Positions 1-10,900 of a stretch of 64,000 bases of DNA are shown here, piece after piece (position 1 is the stretch's first letter; each line of letters opens with the position of its first letter). A program made the translations under genes and the position numbers. The stretch is from Clytia hemisphaerica. Lineage: Eukaryota; Cnidaria; Hydrozoa; Leptothecata; Clytiidae. Under the pieces are notes generated by a model. That model made no database searches and was not told the origin of the DNA. It worked only from the letters and a program-made list of their open reading frames with translations. Location of the stretch: contig CACVBU010000032.1 of assembly GCA_902728285.1 (NCBI GenBank), positions 434,001-498,000 on the forward strand. Direction: 5' to 3'.

Positions 1-1685
1 GTAAAGTAAATCGGGACTAAAAATTTCTCGTTGCTATATATACTTTTACTTGAGTCCCGAATGCAACCTTTTCGTAGACCAATTCGGGACCGTCCCGAAT
101 CAAACCTTTATATAGACAGATTCGGGACCGTCCCGAAATTTACATTTTCAAGACAAGCTATAATAAGCCCGTATAAATAAAGATCTGCCCCACACTTCCC
201 TGATTTTCAAATTCAAGCCGCCATATCCATCTTTTCAGTGACTCGGATATTAAATATGTATTATATATACTTTTACTTGAGTCCCGAATTCAATATGTTC
301 GTAAGGTAAATCGGGACTAAAAGTTTCTCGTTACTATATATACTTTTACTTGAGTCCCGAATTCAACCATTTCGTAGGCCAAATCGGGATCGTCCCGAAT
401 CAAACCTTTTTAAAGACAGATTCGGGACCGTCCCGAAATTTACATTTCAAGACAAGCTATAATTAGCCCGTATAAATAAAGATCTGCCCCACACTTCCCT
501 GATTTTCAAATTCAAGCCGCCATATCCATCTTTTCAGTGACTCGGATATTAAATATGTATTATATATACTTTTACTTGAGTCCCGAATTCAATATGTTCG
601 TAAGGTAAATCGGGACTAAAAATTTCTCGTTGCTATATATACTTTTACTTGAGTCCCGAATGCAACATCTTCGTAGACCAATTCGGGACCGTCCCGAATC
701 AAACCATTATATAGACAGATTCGGGACCGTCCCGAAATTTACATTTTCAAGACAAGCTATAATTAGCCCGTATAAATAAAGATCTGCCCCACACTTCCCT
801 GATTTTCAAATTCAAGCCGCCATATCCATCTTTTCAGTGACTCGGATATTAAATATGTATTATATATACTTTTACTTGAGTCCCGAATTCAATATGTTCG
901 TAAGGTAAATCGGGACTAAAAGTTTCTCGTTACTATATATACTTTTACTTGAGTCCCGAATTCAACCATTTCGTAGGCCAAATCGGGATCGTCCCGAATC
1001 AAACCTTTTTAAAGACAGATTCGGGACCGTCCCGAAATTTACATTTTCAAGACAAGCTATAATTAGCCCGTATAAATAAAGATCTGCCCCACACTTCCCT
1101 GATTTTCAAATTCAAGCCGCCATATCCATCTTTTCAGTGACTCGGATATTAAATATGTATTATATATACTTTTACTTGAGTCCCGAATTCAATATGTTCG
1201 TAAGGTAAATCGGGACTAAAAATTTCTCGTTGCTATATATACTTTTACTTGAGTCCCGAATGCAACATCTTCGTAGACCAATTCGGGACCGTCCCGAATC
1301 AAACCATTATATAGACAGATTCGGGACCGTCCCGAAATTTACATTTTCAAGACAAGCTATAATTAGCCCGTATAAATAAAGATCTGCCCCACACTTCCCT
1401 GATTTTCAATTCAAGCCGCCATATCCATCTTTTCAGTGACTCAGATATTAAATATGTATTATATATACTTTTACTTGAGTCCCGAATCCAATATGTTCAT
1501 AAGGTAAATCGGGACTAAAAGTTTCTCGTTACTATATATACTTTTACTTGAGTCCCGAATTCAACCATTTCGTAGGCCAAATCGGGAATTTTAATTTAGT
1601 CCCGAATCCAAACATTTCGTACGCAAAATCGGGACTCAAGTAAAAGTATATATAGTAACGAGAAACTTTTAGTCCCCATTTACTA
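1..1685. repeat. Satellite array, about 300-bp unit in a 600-bp dimer
   Basis: A unit of about 300 bases recurs near positions 1, 301, 600, 900, 1199 and 1500. Two variants alternate: one has the spacer 'cgtagaccaattcggg' and the other 'cgtaggccaaatcggg', giving a higher-order period of about 600. Each unit carries the palindrome TCGGGACCGTCCCGA, usually twice. The right end (about 1610-1685) is an inverted copy of the unit start, so the last unit is bounded by inverted repeats of roughly 55 bases, as in a tandemly amplified inverted-repeat transposon. The array runs off the left edge. No coding frame is seen. Confidence 0.9.
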
Positions 1686-2151
1686 TATAATAGTATAAAT
1701 CAAACCATCGATCAATTTTTTTTTTCATCGTTTTCGACTTCCTATTTACGTCGTTCTAGTTCGGGACAGTCCCGAGCGGGACTCAAGTTAAATTAGGCCA
1801 TTATAACCAACCCGACTGCAGAACTAGTGACTTTTTTTCTGACAGTGACTGACTTGAACTGTGGTGTCTTGACTGGAACTTTTTGAAGAAGAGCTTGAAA
1901 GGGGTAAGAGCTTTGTTCATCATAACTGCTTCATGCATGTATCCGTAACACCTCTTTCATTCATTCATTGTACATTGGTGGACCTGTTTGTTTATCTATT
2001 TTATGAGATTAGAGAAGACAGGAAGAAACGTTAGAAGAATACATCTTTCCCATAGCATAATTCACAAAACAGATGCACATGCATTATTTTGTTTCTCTCC
2101 ACTGTTTGGCAGTCTAGCAGAAAGTTAATTCTTCTTTTAGAAAAAAGACAA
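1686..2151. other. Stretch with no recognised feature
   Basis: This is unique-looking A+T-rich DNA between the satellite and repeat copy A. It has one more satellite-like motif near 1760-1790 (GGGACAGTCCCGAGCGGGAC). I see no exon or RNA gene. Confidence 0.4.
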
Positions 2152-2270
2152 TCAATTGTAAAAGGGGTTACGCACGATACGAAAATCTCATGTTCGCAGG
2201 CGAAAGGTTTTTTACACTACATACCGTAGCCGTAGGATTGCTAAACTTCCTTATTCCCAGCGAAACTTTC

Positions 2271-2884
2271 TGACAGTTACATCAATATGCCTTCTTACCT
2301 GTCTTTAAAAATATAAATAAAAGTAATCACGGAAAAGGACGCGAAAAAAAAATACATAAGTGTGAGAACAGAGTAATCAAACTCGTTAGAAAAAGTACCA
2401 TTAGAAGTCATAAAAAATCAACCTGAATAAAGGCAATCGAAATTCCAGAGAACTTCAAAATTCCCCAAACAACATTACATTACTATGTCAAACTCCCATA
2501 ACATGAATTTTACAATTACGTCAGAGTAGATAACGCTCGCCACCGAAGAGGTTTATTTGGAAAGGGTAATTATATTTTATTGTTCGCTTCTTTTTTAAAG
2601 ATTCGCCGGGTTGGAAAAGTATGAATTTCTTTGTACATATTTTACCTACCCCAAATATTTAGGAGGCTGAGTTTTAAACGAATTGTCAAGTTGAAACGAA
2701 CGATAAATGTATCAAGGTCTGTTTTATTTACCCCCTGGTGACTTAACAAAAGGGACTTAACTCGATGTTACAATCCAATTATTGAAAGTTTGTGTCGGCC
2801 TTTTCATAATGAGCGAGACATACGTTCTCTGATTACGCAATTTTCATATTGACATTTTCGAGGCATTTTGATGTAACTGTCTGA
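2271..2884. mobile_element. Inverted-repeat insertion within copy A
   Basis: The left end GACAGTTACATCAATATGCC is matched by an inverted right end GGCATTTTGATGTAACTGTC, with one mismatch over 20 bases. The stretch interrupts sequence that is continuous in copy B at about 43473-43490. This fits a non-autonomous DNA transposon of about 0.6 kb. No clear target duplication is seen and there is no coding frame. Confidence 0.65.
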
Positions 2885-4954
2885 TTGCTAGTGTACAACG
2901 GAAAAGGACCAAAACGCCACAAAAGTAGATTTAACACCGATTTTTGCCGGAGACGCCTAGAACATTAACAGTGTAATCTCATAACCGATCACCATTGCTA
3001 AGGCATATGATGATCTGAAAAGTTTCTCCAGCGGAATTTTACAAAACCGCGTTCGGCGGGGTCTGGGAAAAACTATGACACGTGACCAGATACCGGTATC
3101 CGATTGGCCCGCAGTTTTCAAGATTTATTTATCATTTTATAGGAAACAATTTTTTGTAAGAAATAAAGTAGCAAAAACCTGTATCTTTTGAAAAATTGAA
3201 TATTTTCCAAGAACTTTTTCAGATGATAACAGGCAATTGTACATGGAACAATCTGAATCTTCACCTGTCAAAAATACTAACTTTTTTCCTGTTGGAATGC
3301 CCTTTGAGCACCTGAACATATCATGGCTACAAAATCATAAATAATATCATTTAATTTGGAGTTTTGAGACCTTTTCAAGCCAGAAAATAATTTCCAGAAC
3401 TTAGAGTTGGTATTTGTTTATCTTCCAAATCTATTAAAAAGTTCTCATGAAAGTTTTTTGAAGTCTGATTGCAAAAAGTATCAACCCAAAAAACTGATCA
3501 TTGAAACCGCTTAAAAAAGCTCAACAAACATAAAATTTCACCAATATTTTATCCAAAAAGAGTATCCAAATATCCAACAATACAAAGAGAGCCTAAACTA
3601 GTCAACCTCTTAGTGTTTGAATCAAATTTTTTGTCGGTTGAATGCCTGACAGACATTTCGCACACGTTAAGTTATAATTGTTCTGATAAAATGCTTCATT
3701 CCTCCTAATAATCAAGCAGATAGCAAGAGAGAAGTAATCATTACATAAGAGAACATACCTGTAATAATTTGGTTGGTGTTTGAGCCTTCATCTTGAACAA
3801 AAATAAGAAAACATCCAAGCAAAATCAGTTGTACAAAATACAACTTTCAAAACAGTCTTTCAAAGCTTTTAGGTCAATAAGTATGAGCAGCCACTTCTGT
3901 GGGTGTATTTCAGAGCTACACTAAAATAAATAAACAACATTTGAAACATTGAACTTTCCTTTATAAGTCTCAAAATCCATAAAAAATTCAAAACATTGAC
4001 CAAGAGCCAAAACGTAAATTTCAGGCGCCATCTTGGATTTGGTTCGGAGCAAGAAAGCCACGGTCGCAGTAGAATCGGTTTTGTTTAGCCCACGCATCCA
4101 AAGACGGCCCGAGCAAATCGATAAATTTTATGCGAATGCCGCGATTGAATCGTGAAAAGTACTGTACTCTGAAATTTCAGAGTGTCGGCCATCAAAGAAA
4201 ACCCGAGAACCTTTGCAGGTCTTCTTGCAGAACCATTCCTTTTAGAGCGCATGTGTGGAATGAGTGGAGCACGAAGAGCTGCTTGGAGGTTAAGAACAGT
4301 GAGGCTGGAACTTCAATTTTTGAGGATTACGATTTTACCAGCTTTTTAGCGATTTGTGCCTCGCTAACCCAAATCTCGCAACCTCTTTACCTTTAAGGAA
4401 TATCGAAATTAGAGTTTTTCAGCGTTCCGAAAAAACGCAAAGCAAAAAATTTTTCATCTTCACATGATCGATTCTCAACAACAAAATACATCTTTTGGTC
4501 TTTGGGTTTGTTTCTGACGCTTTTCCTTCAAAGAATATCGATCACTTTCCTTTTCCCCTCAAGCGCGTGAGAAAAAAATGATTAGCTCACATTCTCGCGC
4601 GGGCGAATAAAGATGAGGCGGCAATCTTGCACTGAGGGTGCTACTTAGTTTCCGCCCTTTTTTGCGCCCACAATAGAATGATCCAAATACGGGGGTATTC
4701 CAAATGATAAACGATGTCGTTTTGTAAGTGTTTATTTTCTAAGAGATACAAATAGTATATATTGAATATTATTAACTTATTTATTTAAGTATTTTTCAGC
4801 CCAAATTTAAATATCTGGTTAAATAAAAAACAAATGATAGCAGTTCCGTTTTTCCTCAAACCCCCGGAAAAAGTTTTTTTGCCGACTTAGCTATTTTACA
4901 AATTTCGGAAAAGAACTCCCATAGGAATTCCGATACATAACCCGATTGGTTCAT

Positions 4955-5219
4955 TGGGCTCTTCCAGAAAAAATCCGTTCATGGGGGGTGGAGGATATAT
5001 TATTTTTTTCATGAATTACCCCTGGACATTTTGATTTTTAACCCCCTGGACACGGGTTATACCCCTGGACAAACATCAAATCAACCCCGTGGACACAAAA
5101 AATTACCCCTGGACATTGGAATTTACCCCCTGGACATTGCAATTTTTTGGTATTTTTTCAATACCCCTGGACAATTCATCCTCCACCCCCCATGAACGGA
5201 TTTTTTCTGGAAGAGCCCA
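4955..5219. mobile_element. 265-bp MITE with about 43-bp inverted ends
   Basis: The ends are an essentially perfect inverted repeat: it starts TGGGCTCTTCCAGAAAAAAT and the complementary sequence ends at 5219. The interior holds several copies of a 10-12 base motif around 'acccctggaca'. This fits a miniature inverted-repeat transposable element. It lies inside the 2.4-kb insertion of copy A, so it is a further nested layer. Confidence 0.8.
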
Positions 5220-6299
5220 TTTCGGAACGGCTTCAAGAAAGTCATAATGGCAGATGATTTTAAAAGTTTCTGAGGAAATGTGTGGAATTTATCGATGTTG
5301 ATGGATTGTTGATTCTTTAAAGAAAAAAGATAACAGGTATAGCTTTTTCTAATCCTGGAATATCGTGGTTCCAGCTACACTGTAGAAGCGAAAAGATCCC
5401 GGAGATGGGGCAGGTATGTTTCCCGGGAATGAGAAAGTTAGCCATTTTATGATACAATTTTAAAAACTTATACCTAGCTGTTTGCGTGATGCGTGATTGG
5501 GAAATAATTTGAGGCATGATTTGGGCTATTTTCACGATACTTGCATGGTGAACAAACCTTTTTTGGTAATTTTCATGATCATCACGAGAGCAAGGAAAAT
5601 TTCTATCAATGCATTTTAAACATGTACAAACTCTGGTGAACCAAAAGAAAGTTGATATTCTATTTTCAAAACAAACTGCTTTTTTGAAGTTTTTTTTAAC
5701 TCAAATATCTTAAAATTTCGACCTAAAATAAGAACATAATAAGGATTTTTTGGTATAAAAAATGTCTTATGATACTTTGCGCAAAGTAACAGAATTTCGT
5801 TCCGTCTTTTTCTCTTTTCTCGTTTTCTTAAATCAGGGGGTAATGGTATATATACAAAAATTGATCTTGTTCATCAAAAATTGAGAATATTTTACAATAA
5901 GAAAACCAAAGGAAAATTTATATTTTCAAAGTAGATGAAATATTTTGCATATACTTTCATATATAAAATATTGGAAAAAAGGTTTAATATATAAAATATT
6001 GCTTGGAGAAAAGGTAAAATATATAAAATATTGAAAAAAAGGTAAAAAATTATAGCATCCAAAAGTTATATTTTTTGAAATGCATGTCAAAAAGTTAAAA
6101 ACTTTCAAAACAGGGAAACAAATTCATAATTTCAAACATACACTTTTTTTAATATAAGAACAATTTATAAGAACAACGAGGCTCAAAATCGCCAAAAAAT
6201 AAGAACAATGTAAGAACAATGCTGAGCCTGAAACTACTCAATTTCAAGCATTTTAGGGGTCAAAGTAATGAAAATTGGGTATAATGCCTAAAATACCAA

Positions 6300-6545
6300 A
6301 TTCACAGCAAAAATTTCCACGTTTTAAAAGCACGTGGAAGAAAATGTCCAAATTCACAGCAAAAATTTCCACGTTTTAAACGCATGTGGAAGAAAATGTC
6401 CAAATTCACAACCAAAGGTTTTCCACGTTTAAAATGCATATGGAAGGAAATGTCCAAATTCACAGCAAAAGTTTCCATGTTTTAAACGCACGTGCAGCAA
6501 GAAAATGTCCAAATTCACAACCAAAAGTTTTCCACGTTGCATTTT
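6300..6545. repeat. Minisatellite, about 53-bp unit
   Basis: Four to five diverged tandem units contain 'ttccacgttttaaacgcacg' followed by 'gaagaaaatgtccaaattca'. The same array, longer, is in copy B at 45060-45610, so it is an internal part of the repeat family. Small reading frames across it are by-products of the period. Confidence 0.8.
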
Positions 6546-6840
6546 TAAAACACCAAGGGAAATTCAACCATTAATCAGTAAATTTTGCTCTGAGTTTAAA
6601 TTTTTACACTAAAGCTAACCAGTTCATATCCAGCCGCAACCATTTCCTTGGGTGCCGCAACCAGTGTTGTTTATTTTTGCCGCCATCTTTGTTTTGACTG
6701 TTATAAAGCAGTATGGTCCGATCAACAATACGCTTCCGAACCGGGCGACGTTTCCCGATCGAGAAGGATACTTATATTTTCCCCGGACGTTTCTCGAAGA
6801 AATGACGTCTTCATTGTCGTATAAAAACATATTACTTTGA

Positions 6841-7979
6841 ACTTACCATTTTTACCCCCTGCTTTTAGATTGCGTCTTCTGTGGGCGTGAAATCAGGCGG
6901 AGACTCAGCGCTCTCATTATAAGTTTCTAAGGTTGTCCTATTGTTTGCATGCTAAATCCATACACAATGACGTCAATGTTTGGCGGCATACCTGAAAATA
7001 AACAAAAAGATTACCATCATATTTCATTTGCATAAATTACACTACCTTATAAAAATTATACCAAACAAAAGCGAGTTTAGGCCGCCCGTCTAGAGAGCGT
7101 GAGCCCTGATATTTTTGTCTCGCGATCGATATTCTTCGAAGGAAGAATTAGCCAAAAAAACCCATTGACAAAAAGACGTCTTGCGAGACTGGGAATGGAT
7201 CCTGCGAAGATGAAAAAATTTTAACAAGGCATTTTTTGGCAAACCCATGAACTCTAATTTTTTTCTTCCATCAAGCTAAAAAATTTGGTTTGGTTAATCG
7301 AGGCAAAAATTAGCAAAAAGCTGGTGTTTTCCGTAAATCTGAGAATCATGATAAGATCCTCACTGTCAAATCAAAAAAGTGAACAAACAAGCTTCGTAAG
7401 AAAAAACACTTTAACTACCATTCATAAAAATACTTGTCCAAAATGACGAGTATGTTAGAAAGTATTTCCATAAAAATCAGCGTGATACAGTTTCCTTCCT
7501 CTGAAATATTGATAAAAAAGTTGATGCAATCAGTTTTGAAATTAGTCGTATAAGAAAATAAGAAAAGAAGAAGACTCTACATTGCGATCAAAACATTTGA
7601 GACACAGGGAAGAAAGAAGACCTTGCATTGCGATCAAAACATCCGATGGACAAAGTTTCTAGCTCAGGTTTGAAATAACAAAGTAAACCAGTATATTGAA
7701 TCTCCGGATGGATGTAAAAAGTTCCCGTATTTTTCTCAACTGAAAACCACACCATAGACGACAACTTTCAAAACAAAACATAAACAAACTTTAGAAAAAA
7801 AGGGGAAGAAAAGAAAATTCCTGAAAAAACATGCTGTAGGGAAAAACTAAATCATGAAATGGCTAACATCCTGGTAAACTAAGTAGAATTATAGAATTAT
7901 AAAAAAGGGGGATTTTTGTTTATCAGTTGATATGTTGTTTTATTTTTTTTACTGTTATTTTCTAGGTGCTACTAACATC
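6841..7979. other. Upstream region of UBAC2, no clear feature
   Basis: A+T-rich sequence precedes the first UBAC2 coding exon. The tract ending TTTTCTAG at 7965 is a good acceptor, so an upstream non-coding exon probably exists. I cannot fix its position or a promoter. Confidence 0.4.
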
Positions 7980-10900
7980 ATGGCTGGGTTAGTCAAACCA
8001 GATTCTATTTCAACTCTTGGATTCGGTATGGATTTTTTTCATTTCAATAAGATTTGATAATTTTTTGGACCTACCTCAGAGGTTCTTTAAGTTCGTTCGT
8101 TCGTTCGTTCGTTCGTTCGTTCGTTCGTTCGTTCGTTCGTTCGTTCGTTCGTTCGTTCGTTCGTTCGTTCGTTCGTTCGTTCGTTCGTTCGTTCGTTCGT
8201 TCGTTCGTTCGTTCGTTCGTTCGTTCGTTCGTTCGTTCGTTCGTTCGTTCGTTCGTTCGTTCGTTCGTTCGTTCGTTCGTTCGTTCGTTCGTTCGTTCGT
8301 TCGTTCGTTCGTTCGTTCGTTCGTTCGTTCGTTCGTTCGTTCGTTCGTTCGTTCGTTCGTTTTGTCTTGAAAAATATCGAACAGGACTGGTAAAGAGAAA
8401 AACCTTCACAATTTATGCCAAAATGTAATGACCTAACTGGATTGACTTTTTTTGAATTGTTTTAAATACACAGGTTGCAAAAATAAAGTTTGAAGTTAAA
8501 TCATGCTTTTACTCGAATTTTCATGTGCTTATTACACGACCTTCATTTCTGATTGGTTCGAATTCATTAATACGAATAAAGTAATTAAATGTGAGTTGTA
8601 TACCAAGTAACAAGGGAATAAAATCACGTGAACATTTTCGAGTAATCACATGTTTTGGCTGCACAATTCTATAATTTTGCGTGTGTTGCTTTGAGAATTG
8701 ATACTGATACTGATGTAAACAAGAAATTCCTATCTAACTTTTAAGTTATTCCAAACTTTCATTTAAAAATACGATTATTTATATAAGGATACGTTCCAGT
8801 TTTTTGGGATAATCTGATTATAAACTTATGTTAGGGCTTTATTTTTCAGTTTGAATATCTAACGACAGCTAACGATGAAAAGTTATTTTTAGCAAATGCA
8901 AGTGCTTCCAAGTTGATGATGATAGCAACTGGGATAGGATCAGTTAGCGTATATTTCTTGCCAACCAAATATTATCAGAGGTTGACGTTAAATCTAACAG
9001 ATATTATCAATCAGGGACAGGTGAGTTTTCATTTCTAAAATCTTTGAATAGCTTTACAGAGGCCCCGGTGCTTGATAGCTTCTTTCTGTCGTTTTTGACA
9101 AAATACACTCAATCATTTTTTCAGGATGGGATTTTTTAAGAATTCTGTGACTAGCGAGGTTAAGCAAGAAGCTATCTATTACGTGCGGAATCTATTACGT
9201 GAGTTTTTAGACTGGATCCGAGGTGTTTTAGCCTGATTCCTAAAGCTTCACGGCATAGAGAAAAAAGAGGTTAAGCAAAAAAGGCGATCTATTACGTATG
9301 ACGTAATGTCGATTTTTCCATATTTCACTTTCGGCCCCTACTTCTGAAATTTTCTACCTCTTTTTTTCTTTTCCAGTTTTCTTGTTGGGAGTTTGGTCTA
9401 TAAAATCCCCTTACTTTCAATCTTAATCTACTTAGTTTTTCCCCAAGACAAATGTTTTCACAAAAATTAAAACTAGGAAAGCATAGTCAGAGTTTTCTCT
9501 ATATTACTTTTACTATTTTTATTCAACATTTTTATAAACAAAAAATATGTCTCTGACTTATCATTTCAATGAATTCTTAACATTGCAATAAAAATATATA
9601 ATTTCATAATTTCATTCCTAGTTTACATAGGTACCAATAAAAAATTACTGCTTTATTTATAAACAAAAAATAATCTGTAAGAGCATAGACATAGTGTACA
9701 GTATGTCATAGTATGTCATCCTTATTTAGCTGAATTTCTATATGAATGCTTCACCATTACCAATAAAAACACTGTTATAAAAAGTGTGCAAACCTGGTCT
9801 CGTGTTTCATATCTGGCAGGTGTTCCTTCTTCTGCTTCTTTACATTTCAAGGTACCGATATCACCTTTTTAGGAAGGGAGATGTCTCTTTAGAATCCAAC
9901 CAATCAAACCAAACGTTATAACGTTATAATGTTGAAGAAGTTGAAGGATGACCAGTCAGTTAAAATTTTTCAGCAAAGGATTGAGAACTTGAAGCAGTAG
10001 CGGTGTCCAGAATAAAGAGCTTTATATAATTTTGGGGAACGGTTTGAAGTTCAGCGGTTGTGTGACATCAGGTTTTTAGCAGGCTAATTTGTACGTACAA
10101 TATTAGTCAGATAGTTGATGATGAATGAAGAGCAGGAATTGAAACTCGTTACTTAATTCATAGTTGTAGCAGTTGAAATTGGAAAAATATATAAAGATTT
10201 CTTTTGTTTTGCTTCGGGTGGAGGGGTAAATTTCTTTGAGCTTGGCAGAGTGTCTTTTTCGTGTTTGTTGTTTTGGGTGGGTGACATTATAACTTTGGCT
10301 TCTTCGCACTTGATGGGCTGGCACCACAGTCAGAAACACTAAAAAACATGAAAAAGAAATATGGTTACATGCTGTTCATTGTAAAGGTTACTTTGGATGT
10401 ATTTGGACTTTGAGAGCATATAAAAAGCAAGATAAAAAAGAGAAGAAAAACGAACAGAAAAAAGAACCAGAAGAAACTTTCTGTTTGTTTTGGTTTGATA
10501 AAAAAGTCAGCAAAGGTTATTTAATTACACTTACATCTTGACCTTCTTTTGAGCAATAAATTCTTTCACTTTGTTTGTATGCATCATAGTTTGTTTCCAC
10601 AGATGAGATTCAAAAACTTTCTTCTGTCAGCTCAAACTTGTCAGAACAGTCAAAAAAAATCTACCAAAGTTTCTTTTCTGTTTACATTTTTTTCGGGTGA
10701 TTTTTTTTTCCTAAACGATTCAGCCCAATCTCCGTAAGGTAAATTTCCCTGGATCATGCTTATATCCTAATCGAAATCTATTACGTGAGATTGGAGAATT
10801 TCGCGCAATAGATCCACTCTTCAAACTATGACGTACAGGTCAAATTTCACGGGACAGAGTTAGCCTTGAAATTTGGGCGCTAGCCTGCGAAAAACTCACG

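Larger units (their letters stand above)
2152..6840. mobile_element. Interspersed repeat, copy A (interrupted)
   Basis: Blocks at 2152-2270, 2885-2965, 5385-6300 and 6600-6810 match, in the same order, a contiguous stretch at 43371-46265 (copy B). Here the blocks are separated by about 0.6 kb (2271-2884) and 2.4 kb (about 2967-5384) that copy B lacks, which reads as later insertions. The element holds a degenerate TACACT-type inverted-repeat unit near 6139, a minisatellite and a conserved 3' block. No transposase or reverse transcriptase is recognised. The family is unnamed and its true ends are uncertain. Confidence 0.7.

Noticed and set aside
4130-4396. 88-residue plus-strand frame
   Set aside because: No domain match and no exon signals. 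It lies inside the 2.4-kb insertion of repeat copy A.
8017-8428. Long RSFV-repeat and NERT-repeat open frames on both strands
   Set aside because: They are translations of the (GTTC)n microsatellite. A period of four bases gives open frames in several registers without any coding selection.
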